The notes: a model not told the origin generated them from the letters alone. A DNA stretch of 64,000 nt from Xiphophorus maculatus (GCF_002775205.1 NC_036456.1:6339463-6403462); one strand, 5' to 3'; shown: positions 1-13,128, counted from the first letter of the stretch. Made by a program: numbers and translations.

Positions 1-714
1 GTGAATGAAAGCTGCAGGCATTCATTCACACTACTGAGTTCCACTTTCCTGGTTGCTCCGTAAATTTCGCCACGCTTCTTCTCCTGCATACTTTGTGCTA
101 TTTTCACCATTCAACTTTTATACTACTCAGCTTGCTCTCCTAATGCCGGCTGTAACTCTTGACTCCTCCCTTCCTCATTTCCTTAGTGTAAAGCCCAGCG
201 CACACGACACGATCTTAGAGCTGTCGGCAGATTGTCGGCCCATTTTCAAAACCTGACAGACCACACATTAGCCGACAGAAATCCTAGGTATAACGGTTCG
301 ATCGGGTTCGTTCCTGCCGTGTGGTTTCCAACAATGGGCACAAAATAATGGCTACAAGTCCAGTGAACTAATTTTAAAACCAGGCATTAATTAATGCTTT
401 ACTACAATCTACCTGCAATGCATGTAACTAGTGTCAGCGTAAAGTCCTGACCGAATGAAAATCATTAGAACCTGTTTACGTCACGTTAACGAAGAACAGC
501 TGAAAAGTTACCGGTTTATAAACTGCGGTAGCAATTTCGCTCATAAAAAATCGCATCATTTTCAGTGTAAAAAGGTCTTCAAACAATATTATCGTTTATC
601 GCAATAATTTTTGAGACAATTAATCGTTCAGCAAACAAACGCCTAAATCCACAGAGCGGCTGGATTTGTAGCAGCCGTCAAGCGACTTCTGAAAGCACCT
701 AAAGAAAAGGGGCT

Positions 715-905
715 TGAACACTTTTTTTACACCACACTTTTCAGTTGTTTTTTTTTTTTTTTGTAAATAACATTTTGAATCTTGCATATTTTTCCCTCCA
801 CTTCACACCTGTACACCACTTTGCGTCGGCCTTTCACATAAAATTCCAATGAAATATATTCATGTTTGTGGTTGTGTATTGTGTAGACGGCGTGAATACT
901 TTTGG
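715..905. repeat. fragment of a Tc1-like interspersed repeat
   Basis: The stretch matches, by eye, a second one at about 46065-46235 in this window: a T-run, then a block containing ACATTTTGAATC, then CTTTCACATAAAATT, then a GTGAATAC-type end. I recognise it as the end region of a widespread fish Tc1-like family. Exact borders are not visible. Confidence 0.5.
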
Positions 906-2189
906 AAGCTGTATGCCTCAGCAAGTTTCCATTTTCCCCATGTGACTGAAATCAGATGTTCAAGCATGTAAAGCAGATGGAAACTGCAGGAGCAGTGAAA
1001 GCTGCCATAAGAGCTGATAAAACGTTTGGCTTAAAAATGAATAGTTATTTAATGAGAGCGCTTTAGATCGGTTAGGCTCTGCTTCATATAAAACAGGAAT
1101 AACCTGTTAGTGCAGCCTAAGAGCCTAAGAGCCAAAAAGCTTCTTTCCAACTTAATTAGTTAGATTATCTTTATATTTATTGTTCTCAAGGAACCAGACT
1201 CACTGGCAGCATTAATATTAGTCATAATATTATGACTTTATTCTCGTAATACAACCACTTTATTCTTATTCTCATTCATTTAGGGACGTCATGCATATAT
1301 ATGCATGGAGTCTTTTTGACAAAGTGCAGGAAAAACATAATATGTAGAACAGAACAGAAGAATAATCCTTCATCGGTCCGTCAGCGGGAAAGTTCAGGTG
1401 TTCCGGCAGCAAAGTGATGGAATCATGCAGGTTTGTACAAAAAGTGAATAAAAACAAAAAATATAAGAATTAAAAAGCAAAAAAAAAAAACTACAAATTT
1501 GCAGCATACGGTAGAAAACTACCATACTCAGGAAAAAAAAAACCGTGCAGCTGATTAGGAAAATGGAACGTGTTATATTTGTAAAATTCAACTGGAGAAC
1601 AAGTACATTTAAAGGCGGGGAAAAAAACAAACAAACTTTGATTCAATCTCAGCACTCGATCTGGTGCCACATCTGGACTTGACAATATTTTGCCAACTCT
1701 GCCTGGCAGAAGTTCTTCAAATCAATCAGATCTCACAGCGCTCTGCAGGTGAGCGTGCAGATTTTATTATTTTTTAATCAAACATAGTTGTGGCCAATAC
1801 TATAGTAATTCCAGAACACTTTTTTTTGTCCTTTTTTTTTTAACAACTCATCCAGTGATCCTTTTAGTGACGTGGATGTCCAGCTGCTAGGTCTCACTTT
1901 TTTTTTTTTTTCTAAGCTAAATCTTCTAAAACTCAAACTTAAGGTTTTAGGCCAACACTGGTAAAATTAAAATCATTAACAACTCAAAACGATCTGAAGA
2001 AAAGTAACTCAAACGCATGATTTTTTTTTTCTTTAGGATAAAGTCATTCCCTCTCCCTGCAAAAGTTCCTGCAGCTTTTGCTTTCTGTATCGTTCCCATC
2101 ACTCACAAAACTCTACCGGAACGTTCTTTTTCTGCCAGTTCCAACCAAGATCTCGTTCAACCGGCTTCGTCGATTTTCTGATTAATCAC

Positions 2190-2190
<1 letters not shown>

Positions 2191-2258
<68 letters not shown>
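2191..2258. repeat. (ATT)n microsatellite
   Basis: About 22 uninterrupted ATT units. Confidence 0.97.
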
Positions 2259-3918
2259 CCCAGATGATCATGGGAGCAAATCACTGTATTGTTGGTTCTA
2301 AAGGCAGTGTACTCAAGAGACGCAAATGCACCCGAGAGAGATTTATTGCAATGAATTTTCCAACAGGTCCCTGCAGGATGAATTTGGATTCCTCGTTGTT
2401 AAAGTAAAGTCTCAAGTGACGAGTGACAACAGAAAGTCTGTGGCTCAGTTATCCGTCCCGCTTCTATTCCTGTCCGCACTACAGCACACTTGCTATAGGG
2501 CTCGTCGCTTCCCCGCCATCAGTTGCACAAGCAAATCGTTGCGACCCGAGTGACTCAGGAGGTGTGTTTGTGTGCGCCGTGACACAGAGACGCGCCTTCA
2601 GAGTGGCGGCTGCTGCACCTATGGAGGAAAATCTACACCGACCCGACAAACTGCACCTCTCGTGGAAAACACAGCGACGCGGATGTAGCTGGACAGGATT
2701 TGTTTGGATTTCTTTCTTTTTTTTTTTTTTTTTTTTTTTAAAAAGTTCTTCATAAAGCATCAAATACCAAATTGTTGCGCAATCAAAAAAAAAAAAACTA
2801 ACTTGGACGTTTCTTTAGATAAATCACAGCATTCATAGTTCACGCCTCAGGTTCTTATCACGCGTGGAAAAACAGACGCGTACTCACCGAGTGAGAGGAC
2901 CCCATGAGCACAGGTGAAGGCGCGACTGGTTCCCTTTCAGGTGGGAACACTTTTCCTCCTCTCCTTTTTACCTTTCCTCTTGCCCACGCTTTCCAACCCA
3001 CCCACGTCCTCCCCGTGCTTTTCTCCCCGTGTCTCACGCCAGAGGTTTGCCCGTCTTGCTCCGACACGTCTTTACCAGAGGATGGGTGTGTCCGTAGTAA
3101 CCCGGCCTGCTCCTGTCTGCAGTCTGCTAATGTTCATTCTTCTATGACAACATATTTTCCCAGTTGCCTGTTTGAAGCCGTGATTTAACAGTTAACTGAA
3201 ATCCCTCCTGCCAATTGTTTACAGCTCTCTGTTCCTTAAATAGGGTTCGAGTCAAGTCTATATGTAACATATTTTAGCGACAAGGTAGTTCAAACTGTTA
3301 CATCTGAATATTTATCTTACTATTTATTTTGCTGTTTAATTTATTTGACTGGTCTGGTTTGTAGCAAATATCAGCTGGGTGTTTTCCAGCGCTATCAAAG
3401 ACCCGATTTAGATTTTTTTCCTCTTACTTTTCCCCCTTAAAATAATTTAGACCAGGATAAGAAAACAGCTGAACTATGTCCTAAGTAATAATAAAATAAA
3501 AAACAAGTGAAACAAAACAATAATGTCAGGAACAAACCAAAGTTAACCAACCTACACCAAACAATAACTAGGTTAGCCCAGCACTTTAACTAAGAGAAAT
3601 AAAACAAACCAAATGAGATTTACAGCCTCATAAGTAAAACCGGTCCCTCGTGCACGACTCCTTCTAAAGAAACCTTTAAATATCAAAAGAAACGATAAAG
3701 ATGATTTTTTTAAAACGTTCCCAAGGAGACAATTTAAAAAGAGCATCTGGCTTCCTCGGCCAGGATCAGTGTTAAGTCATCATGAAACCTGATGCTCTCA
3801 CCATTCCATCGGTTCCTACATCTTAGGTTTAGTTGTGGCAGCATCAGGGTGACCATATTTTGATTTCCAAAAAAAGAGGATCCTTGCTCAACTCTTCTGT
3901 CATACTCTGTCTACTTAA

Positions 3919-4463
3919 ACTGGGGTATGTAAGTTTAATCATAAAAAGTAAATCAATAAAATGCTCATTTTACATATTTGTTCGGTATGAGACAGATGAT
4001 CTGTGAACAGATCAAGCTCCTTCACCTCCTCAGTGTTATTATTGCCGTCTGCAGAAGCAATCAGAGCCAGGAGGCGGGTCTCGGTGCTGTCAATCAACTT
4101 TGTGTACAGGCTACTAGCGTTGCTAATGGCAGAGAAACAACTCAGAAAAACTTCTTATCTGCCGTCATGGGTGGCTACGCTAACTAACCATAGCATTCAT
4201 GTCGGAGAGAAGCTGCAGCGTAAAAGAAAGCAAGTGAGAGGGTGTGAGCAGCACCTACACAAGCATGACTGAGAGGGCTAAGACCCTCCTCCTGGCTCTT
4301 ATTGGTTGTTTCTGACGGAACTGTGTATTTCTCTAGTTAGCACTGGGAAAAGGCAGAGGAGCTCAGTTTTTTTTCACACATTATCTTTCTCATACCACCC
4401 TGCTACCATGACACAGTGATAATTTTAATAAACATTTTTTTATGAAACCTACATACCCCAGCT
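3919..4463. mobile_element. TTAA-flanked non-autonomous DNA element
   Basis: The element begins ACTGGGGTATGTAAGTTT. The reverse complement of its right end reads AGCTGGGGTATGTAGGTTT. TTAA lies immediately outside both ends (3915-3918 and 4464-4467). A TTAA target duplication with short inverted termini is the signature of piggyBac- or Kolobok-type transposons. At 545 bases with no transposase frame it is a non-autonomous copy. The superfamily is an inference from the target site. Confidence 0.7.
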
Positions 4464-4821
4464 TTAATTTTGTCAGGCTTTCAATCAATAACAAAACAGA
4501 CAAATTACTTTAAAAGTCTCTGGAAATTCTAATAGTCACTGGACAGATGTAATAATAACAGCAATAATTTCTAGGAATGCACAATACGCAAGTATTGATA
4601 TTAGTATCGGCTGATTTTAGTCATTTTTAATATTGTATCGATGTGTAAAACTGGGCTGATGTGAACAACTAATGTTGGCTTCTATCTTGTCTTACTCTGT
4701 CACTTTCCCCTCAGACAGATAAATGTTATTAGGTGAATCGTTTCTGATAGCAACCAACACTAAAATGCATTACCAATAATCATGATTACATAACACCTTC
4801 AAAAATTGTTGAGAAAAGATG

Positions 4822-4827
4822 TTTATT
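4822..4827 (-). terminator. candidate polyadenylation signal of the TRIM gene
   Basis: AATAAA on the minus strand, about 500 bases past the TRIM stop codon. It is the first canonical hexamer I noticed downstream; use is not proven. Confidence 0.4.
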
Positions 4828-5255
4828 TCCCCAAGACCCAATTTTACATATCAAACACCCTGAGAAACTTGACTTTGTCCATTTCTGTTCAAAACTACAA
4901 AAGTAGAAAATCCGGCGGCAGAAAATCTGTTCTGTGCATTTCTCTGTGTGAGCTGGTTCCACCACAGACCGATGCAAAGTAAAAATGACTTCACAAGTAC
5001 AAGGGGAGTTGCTGATTCTTCTCTTGTGAGAAATTGATGCGGATGGATTTTGCAAGAAAAACAACATGAACGAATCGAGGAAATGTTGGGGAATTCAAAA
5101 CACATCAAACCAAGTGAAAGGACTTCCTCGTTCTTTCCTTCCACCACAGAGTTTAATTACTCCTCCCCTTTCACCTGTAGCTTTGGAGACTTTCCAAGTT
5201 CTTGACAGAAATTCAGTTGCACGGAATTATTTTTGCCACGCCTGCAAACCGCTGC

Positions 5256-5907
5256 TCACAAACATTGTCAGAATTGTTACTGCGGTGGTTCTATTTCTGT
5301 ACTATCTTCATGTTCTTGTACTATTTCAATTTGGCCAGCTGTGCAAATACCCCAGTATCATACCACTCATAGTTCATACCAATACCAGGATGAAGAGGCT
5401 CGGTGAACGTGGTCCGGACTTCGAAGATTTGCAGCATTTGGTCGGAAGCTTGGTAAAAACTCAGAATTCCTGCCTGGTAATCCAGGAACACGCCGATCTT
5501 TTTGGAGCAAGAGCCCGGTACTTTCACATCGACGTCATTGTGTCGAAACTTCAGGGTGTCTCCTGAGCATTCTAGAGCCCAAGACTTGTCGTTTCTCCCA
5601 AACTCTGACTCGTCCGACGTTCGGTTGGCGTCTTTGTAAGCTACCGCCGCAGAGAGGGTGCGAGCGTGCCACTCCACCTCCCAGTAACACCGCTCTGTTA
5701 AAGCCTCTTTGCAGAGAACCTGTGGGAACTGTGTGAATCTGTTTGGATTAGTAGGATAGGGGATGGGTGAAGGCCTGATTTTACGTTTGTTGTCCATCAG
5801 GTTGAGGTTAATGTAGTTTGACGTGTCATCCAGTGTAAGGGGACGCCAATCTGCCAAGCAAAGCAGAAACAGAGTCACCACAGTAATAATTCTGACAATA
5901 TTTGTGA
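5256..5907. repeat. 44-base inverted repeat pair flanking the last TRIM exon
   Basis: The plus-strand sequence at 5256-5299 is matched by the reverse complement of 5864-5907 with about six differences; both contain ATTGTCAGAATT and end in TTTCTG. One arm is just past the TRIM stop codon. The other arm is in the preceding intron, directly upstream of the acceptor of the SPRY exon. Confidence 0.75.
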
Positions 5908-8900
5908 CCATTAAAGAAAGACATCTGTAGTTTGATTTCTTACAGCGCAAAAACTCCTCTCTGCTGTTGGGTGCAGGCGGAAGGGAGAAGTCAACGTAAG
6001 AGACTGTGAGAAGACACAACAGTACTTTTTAAGCGACGCTGGAAGAAAGCAAATCTTATACACACAGAAACTCTACTCACCCGTAGTTGAGATCTTGGGC
6101 CATGTCTCCTTCAGCAAAATGTCTGCTTTAGCTTTCAGCTCAGTCACACAGGCAGTCACATCTGTGAAAGAACGTGGCAGACCGGCACCCAGCGCAAAGT
6201 CTTGAAATGCAATGGAAATGGAGTTAAGCTGAAAAATATATAGAGAAAGCAATTAACGCTATAGAAACCAGCCTCTTGTTCTACCTTTTGTCTCGTACAG
6301 AGAGTCTGGATCCTCGGCGACTGAGAAACGATTCCTAGCTGGAGGCATGGATTCTGTTGTCCATGCCTGTTTCTGTCTTAAATTTGACCCAATTGCTAAC
6401 GTTTGGCCGTGATGTATGTAATGCGCCAGTTCGACGCGATGAAGCTTACCGTCAACAACCATCCTCCACTGTGAATTGAAATGTACCGAGTCGAATAAGA
6501 TGGCTGTTAATGTTAATTCAATATTTGGAAAGTTGGCCAACATGGACGTAAGGGGTTCACTTACGTCCATGTTGGCCATTGCCAAACTACAGGCAGACTA
6601 CAATTCTAAAACAGCGCAGAAAATGTCTCCTTCTGTTCTCTAGAAATCCAGCACAATGGGAGAAAGCCCAGACAGAGCAGGGAGAGGAAATTAGAATCGA
6701 ACAGAACTGTGTAGGACAGAAATGGCCAGGCTATACGTTAAAACAGTTGCTCTTTCATGTCCGTAGGGAGTCAATAATATTATTTGAAAAAGTCAACACT
6801 CATTATGAGTGTTCATTGTAATCACAGATGTATCGTTTTTATTTACTGGCACATCTTAAAAAAAGAAATAGCATCTAAAAGACGACATGTACCCTTTCTG
6901 ATTACCAATGAAAACAAATCTTTGTTGCCATGACAGTAACCAGACCCCAATTACTGACCAGTTTGTTCACTTTTCCACTTATATGTTTTATGTGTCTCTT
7001 GGTTGATACAAGTCTTTAAAGCTGGAAGGCATCCTTGCCATCATCCTAATCTTTACCTTTCACCATATATTCTCAAACAGACTTAAGTCCAGGTTCTGGC
7101 TCAGCTGCTCCAAAACAAGTAGCTACTTGTCTTTCAGGTGCCTTTGTTGTGGAGAAAATCCTTCTTTTCTGATTTGTAAAACTTTAATTTGTACAAAATG
7201 ATTAGGTGGCATTAGAAAATGGAAAAATGCTGAAGTGTCATTGGAAAGTAACACACACACACACACAAAAAAAAACAAAAAACGGAAACTTAAAGGAAGC
7301 CTAAATTCTTGCAAATGTTTTGATATGCTAAACAGGCCAATGGCGCTCTGCTGGGAGTTCGTTGGTAAGCCGGCTTTATTCAAGTCAGAAGGAAAAAGAA
7401 CTTCAGCAAGTGCACACAAGTCCGAACGCCGTCTATACCTGTCTAAGGGGGACAACGTCATCCCTGCTTGAAAGCCGCAGCAGTTGAGCGTCCCTCCCTC
7501 TCAGCTCGCCCAGCTCCTTCTCCAGCTGCTGCTTCAGCGCCCCGGCCTGAGCGAGGGCGCTCTTCTCCTGGGCTTCGATCAGCTGCTCCAGCTTACTGCG
7601 TCTGTTCTGCACGGACGAGATCAGCTCGGAGAACGCCTTGGCACAGTCTGCCTTTGAGGTCTGGGCACTGCTCTGTCGGAACAAACGCGGCGATTATTCA
7701 AGTTACATTCATAAAAGCTAAACTTCCCTCCTGGGGGATTCAATCAAACCTGCGGTTATTCTTTGCTCAAACTAAAATGACACTTAAAAGATAAAAAACA
7801 GGCTTTGATGGTTTGCTTATCTTTTGCCAGCAAATATTGCATGGCCCCAATGTTATGTTTTGGGTTTGCTTTAATAAATGAGTTATAGTTGCAATTCTTT
7901 AAAACTCAAATTGGATAGCAGGTTGGACCGACTCTTAGTGATTACAGTAGAGTCTACAAATTGTTGCGCTTCAGAAGAATTTTGAAGGTTTTTCAGCTCT
8001 CAACGTCTGGCTCCAACAATGTAGGATGTCTCTCTGCTGCCATCAAGTGGCGGCAGAGAGACATTGTTACCCGTAAGACTCGGTCTGGCACCGTATCAGA
8101 CAAACTAAATACTCAATTCCAGCTGAAAGTTTTCAGCAATACATCGCTGAGTCACGTCCGGGGGAGACGTGCTGTTCCTGCTTAGATCTTTGATCTTTAC
8201 ATTTCACAATAAAGATCAGTCTTTTGTTACAGTTCTCTAACAGTACATTCAGTTTTACTGATTACACCTCTTGAAACAAACAGACAAAAAAGGTCTATTT
8301 TAATTGTTTTGTGTTTTATGAGGCTATACCTTAACATTCTTCTCTGCTTGTATGATCGTCTCCAGCTCTTCTTCTCTTTGCTGGACTTTCTCTTGAACTT
8401 GCTTTCGAACTTTCTCCAGCCGTTCCTGGAAGAAACCAGAAGGCTCCCATTGAATATCTTTTGAATTGGACTGGGACACTTTATTCACATCTTTTTTTTT
8501 TTACCTTTGTTGTCTCCTTTAACTCCAAAACTGACACAAACTGGTGACCTTTATGTTTGTCCACCATGCACTCAGTGCAGATGAGCTGCTCGTCCGTCTG
8601 GCAGCAGAGGTCCATCAACTTCCGATGCTCGGTGCACACCTTGTCCCCTACTGGCATCGTAGCTGAGATCAGTTCATGCTTCTGCAACACGGGGACAGTG
8701 TAGTGAGGCTCAGCATGTTCGTCACAGTAAGACGCCAAGCACGTCAAGCAAGACTTGGTGGCTTTGTTTTGTCCGAGACTGCAAAAGTCGCAGGCGACGT
8801 CTGGCGGGGCGGCCAGGGTCAGAGACGGCGGCGGTGGTTGGGGATAACTCATCTTCAGCTTCTCCACAACCTGAAGAAGCAGGAAGGCAAGTCAGTTTGG

Positions 8901-9788
8901 ACGAGTGATAAAATTTGATTCTTAAGATACCCCTAAGAGACCTTCATAAGATCTGTTCAGCACAGCTGGAGTCCAAACGTTTTGATAATTAAAGTTAAAA
9001 GTATGTCATAGATCCGAAACTAGAAAAACTGTGTTTTCCACATTTTCCTGATTAAAAGAGAGAAATCCACTTTGGATCAGATTGAGAACATTAGAAAAAT
9101 AATATTTTCAGCAACAAAAACACAATTTGGGTAACTGTTTCTTTGGGGGGAAAAACTCACTATTTACACCAATTTAATAAATAACTTAAAATCATATTGT
9201 AGCACACCAAAGTCTATCTTAGAATAAAAGTCACTGGAAAGATGTGCTTATATTTGCTATGAAAGTGAAAAGAATTCAAAAAGCTTGGTTGCTAGAAGAT
9301 GAATACTTTGTGTTGTACTTAACATTTTCCTTAGACAATTTAAACATTTCTGTTATAAATTTCTGTCATAGTCTATATAGCTCACCGGTGATGTCATGCC
9401 AAATTAGTATTTTTCATGAATTGTAGTCAGGAATCAAAATCAGCCCAGAGGCTGCAAATGGCCCTCGGAGAAGACTTGGGATATTTCAGATTTAGACAGC
9501 ATAGTTACCGACCTTAGAGCAGAGGCCCCCCCTCACCTCAGCCAGCATGTTGTTTCTCTTCAGGACAGGCCTGGGATGAAAGGTCTCCCTGCACTGGGGG
9601 CAGCTGTATTCCTCCCTCTCACCCTGCCCGTCCCAGCAGCTCTCGATGCAGCCTCGGCAGTAACTGTGTCCGCAGTGGACGGTGACGGGTTCCTTCAGCA
9701 GATCCAGACAGACGGAGCAGCAGAACTGCTCACGGTCCAGATTGACTCCGTGCTGGCTGTCCTGCAGATCTTCCTCCTTACCGGCCAT
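5321..9788 (-). CDS. TRIM E3 ubiquitin ligase, RING / B-boxes / coiled coil / PRY-SPRY
   Basis: A complete gene of about 573 residues in eight exons: 9537-9788, 8505-8870, 8330-8425, 7439-7672, 6285-6320, 6081-6228, 5944-6003 and 5321-5850. All junctions are GT-AG and the phases join. The RING finger lies at residues 24-67 (CCSVC, then CGHSYC, then CPQC). B-box1 starts near 111 (CDFC) and B-box2 near 160-198 (CTEH, CTEC, HKGH). Coiled-coil exons of 96 and 234 bases follow, and a PRY-SPRY from about 399 opens with WRPLTLD. The exon sizes and stonustoxin-like SPRY are those of the fish TRIM16/TRIM25-like and finTRIM expansions. Such proteins are cytoplasmic E3 ligases in antiviral signalling. 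The ATG gives MAGKEEDL ahead of the RING. The 36-base exon 5 is the least certain: I chose it because both its edges are in phase 0 and it has a pyrimidine-rich acceptor. Confidence 0.9.
6534..6578. repeat. perfect 19-base hairpin in a TRIM intron
   Basis: 6534-6552 and 6560-6578 are exact reverse complements (TGGCCAACATGGACGTAAG) around a 7-base loop. A further five pairs can form outside a small internal loop (6524-6528 with 6582-6586). It lies in the intron between the coiled-coil exon and exon 5. Confidence 0.85.
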
Positions 9789-9929
9789 TTAGCTAAAAAG
9801 ATGGCAACACGAGAGGAACGGACCAGAGAGGTTTTCAAAGTTTTCAATTGCTGGAGAAATAAATGAACACGTGGCGATGAGTAGAGAGGTTTCAATGTCC
9901 AAACTGCAATTACCATTTACTGCTTGTAC

Positions 9930-11345
9930 TGATAAAGTGTGCTGGGCTGATGAGGGCATTGCGAGAGTAATCAGTCTAAGTAATGTTGATCATAAATGAC
10001 TTCAGGGGAGATACATAGAACAAATACAGCATTGTAGTGGGCCTTCATAAAGCTGAGAGAATAAAACGGATTCTGATAAGGTATGCTTCTGCATGACCAA
10101 ACAGATTCTGAAATGCTTTTTTATTTATTTTTTTAATCTATGAGCTATTCGCTGATTCACAGTTCTGAAATTTAAATGCTGACAAATTGCTTGAAGGCAT
10201 TCCAAACTACACCCATGTTTTGGTCTGTATGTGCTCAAGGGAAATGTGAATTTTTTTTTTCAGCATAAGTTTTTCAACGAAATTCAAACGGCATAGAAGA
10301 AAATGTCTAGGACATCGCTAGAAAACCTGGAGTTCTTAAATGATGGGAGTGAAGCAAAGTTCCTGATAGCCATTCTTTTACCAGTAGTTTATTTCCCAGG
10401 AAATGTGTGTCTCGTTTGGGCATCTTTATGCAAAACAACAACTGTATTATGTCTATGGTAGATTTTACAGTCTGCTAACTTTACCCAGAGCTTCACCTAC
10501 AAAAAAAACACCAAAAAATCCCTTTAAGGCTAATGATGGGAAAGTGAATTCCCATTATTACAGTACATCACTTTGTTTTCCTATATAAAACAGAAACAGA
10601 ATTTTAATGTGTTTTGTGATTGAACAGGGCTTTATGAACTATATAATGTTTTAAACTGCAAAAAAAATAAAATAAAAAGGACAGCAGAATCTAGGCAATG
10701 TACATTTATTTCAAATAACTGATTGTGTTGAGTCCTGTTTAGCAGAGACATACCTGTGTAAACCAAACTATACTCACTATAATTGCTACATTTTAGACTT
10801 ACAGCAGAAGTGGACTGAACATTTCCAAAAGTGTACTTCTGAGTAATACACCAATATCACTCAGACAGATAATAAAGTATATTTTAACATTTGTCCCAGC
10901 TTAATAACTGATCACACACCAATCTTTATCCACTCTTGGTACTAAAACTATGATGTTTACACCAACTTCTGCATCATTCTCTAGTTCTGTTATGCAGTGG
11001 CTTTTGTTCTAGCAGCACAATCAGGAACTGCAGCTGGTATTTTTGGATGATATTTCGCGTTGAATTGCTCTTCGTTTACCATCCTGTGAGCTTGTCAGCT
11101 GCTCTTTGTCGTATTTGGCCAGTAGAGTTCAGTTTCACTATCCAGAGAAATTTCAAAATTCCCTTACACACGGACCACACGTCTACACTAACAGCAGTAT
11201 GCACAATAATAGTTTCTTCTAGTACTTTTCTTTCTTTTCCAGTCGTGCATGTTTTAAAACGAAACTGTAGGCCCCTTACGTCACTCAAGCTTCTTACACA
11301 AATTGTCTATGTAACAACGACACAAACAAGAACAAGCAGTGAAGC
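9930..11345. repeat. upstream of TRIM; third copy of macro-GTPase intron 1
   Basis: There is no gene between the TRIM start and the relic exon at 11350. From about 10400 the sequence is a diverged copy of intron 1 of genes A (18.7-19.4 kb) and B (28.1-28.8 kb). Shared landmarks are TTTATGCAAA, AGATTTTACA, TTTACCCAGAGC, a following ACCTACAAAAA run, and GAACATTTCCAAAA. The first 470 bases show nothing recognisable. Confidence 0.6.
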
Positions 11346-11349
11346 CGTA

Positions 11350-11450
11350 TCTTACTGTACCTTTCCGATTTTTGAAGACTATGCTTTGAACGTCAGCAGC
11401 CACTTTTGTCAGTGAATGAACTGCAGTCTCCTCCGCAGGACCGCAGAAAC
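11350..11450 (-). pseudogene. relic of an RRM-type first exon (third copy)
   Basis: The minus strand carries the 3' half of the same exon that starts genes A and B. It has GGAGACTGCAG where A has GGAGACTGCGG, followed by a run of matches and a conserved GTACAG donor. The reading frame is no longer open and the 5' half with the start codon is missing. Together with the adjoining intron copy it shows that a third gene of this type once lay here; its downstream exons are gone and the TRIM gene follows. Start and end are approximate. Confidence 0.65.
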
Positions 11451-13128
11451 AAAATTAGTGTTGCCAAAATGGCCGGGCTTCTGCGGGTGGCGATTCATAG
11501 TACATTAAAACTGTGTTGGAACACGTATTCAGAAGCACGTGTTCAAACGTGCTCTTGGACACGTAGCCTCTGAAAAAAAGTGTCCAGATACTATTTTTTG
11601 AAATAGTCATTGTGTGACAGAAGAGTACTAAACTTTTAATAAGCTTTGTTATTGCACTTTTTTATTTTTGGGAAATGTCCAGAAAATGTCGAACGTGACA
11701 CGTGAATTATTGTATCATCAATGATATTGTCTATTATGCGTCGTCAACCTTTGATCCAAAGCTACTGACCCTAAACACTACCCTCCATCCCGGGAGGATT
11801 AAGAAATATGAATGTGTCATTTCCATGATAATACTTTTAAAATATGTGGAGACTGTTTTCGAAAAGGTTGCGTGACACTGGTCTAATCAGTGTAAAGAAA
11901 TCTATAGAAAAAAAATGTTTCTCGGACTTCAACTTGAAACAAACAATGGAAAGCTACAGGTGATTAGAGTTAGCTGTTGTACAACTGATGAGAGTGATAT
12001 GAGTTACATAACATCACTCAAAATCCCTTTTGACTTGACTCATTATTGTAGGAAGGCAACAATATGCAGCTGTCGTGATATTTATTTCCACCAATTACGT
12101 TGAAGTTTTAGAAAGCCTGCTCACGTTCAATTTAAGTAAAAGAAATATTAATCTCTCCTTTTCAGAAAAGTAACACCACACTTCTGAAGAAGTAAATAAG
12201 CTTAAAAGACATTATCAGACAAAAAGTACCTTCAAGATTAATTGTAGTTAAACAGTGAAGCAGGCGCATGGTATGCTTTTATTTTTTAGAAACTTTATTC
12301 AAATACATTAAAAGGTACAGTATGTACTGTAGGTTATTTCGTAAAGTCAACAAACATAGAATAAATGTGCAAAACACCAAGTCAACAGATTGAATGACCC
12401 ACTAATAAATTAGGCGAGAACTCACACCAAGTGTCATTTTTACAAAGAAATTAAATAACATGCAAATCTTCAAACAAGGTAACAGTGACAATAAACCCTG
12501 TCCGTCTTTAAAAGAATGTCCAGTTAAAACAAGGAATACTATCACCAAAAGTGCATCAACAAGTAGAATGAAGAGTATTTAGAAAAAGCGGTTGTAGGAT
12601 TTATAAAGTACCATTACAAAAGCAGGAATTTTTAAAAAAGTAAAAAAAACTGAGGATGCCCTCTAGTGCTGAAACCTCGCCAATACAGGCTAAGAGTATA
12701 CATTCCTATAAAAGGCAGTTTGTTAAATGCAGCAGCACAAACCAAGTGTTTGTACTAAAGATATTATCTCTTATCAGCTCTGGTTCTACGAGATGCTATG
12801 TAGCTCATATGAAACATTCCTTTGCTGTTCTGGATCTAACATGATCATTTCTGCAGACCTGCCAGCTACACATTGATGCTGTAATTTCCATGGTTAGAAG
12901 TCACTCAAAACGCCTCAACAGAGCAAGAAATAGCACAAAAAACCCTGAATGTTTAAGATAAATGCAAAGAATAAAAACATTACTCAAAACTTCAAGCTTT
13001 ACGATTGCCAATACCAAATGTTAGGTTGTTTTCACACCTTAGAGGTTGTTTTCAAACTCTGAGTTTTTTTGGCCCTCAGAGTTCAGTTGTGCATTCACAC
13101 CTCCCCAAACAGACCAGACTCTCTGGAT

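Larger units (their letters stand above)
1..3914. other. non-genic left flank
   Basis: No coding exon that I can support on either strand. The stretch contains a Tc1-like repeat fragment (about 715-905), an ATT microsatellite and several long T and A runs. The short open frames here have no recognisable domains, and several are built on homopolymer runs. Confidence 0.6.

Noticed and set aside
5066-5566. 166-residue open frame on the plus strand
   Set aside because: It is antisense to the TRIM SPRY exon. Its similarity to the TRIM minus frame (TNIVRI) comes from the inverted repeat, not from a second gene.
6259-6585. 108-residue minus frame as a TRIM exon
   Set aside because: Only the 36 bases at 6285-6320, in a different frame, fit both neighbouring splice phases; most of the long frame is intron containing the hairpin.
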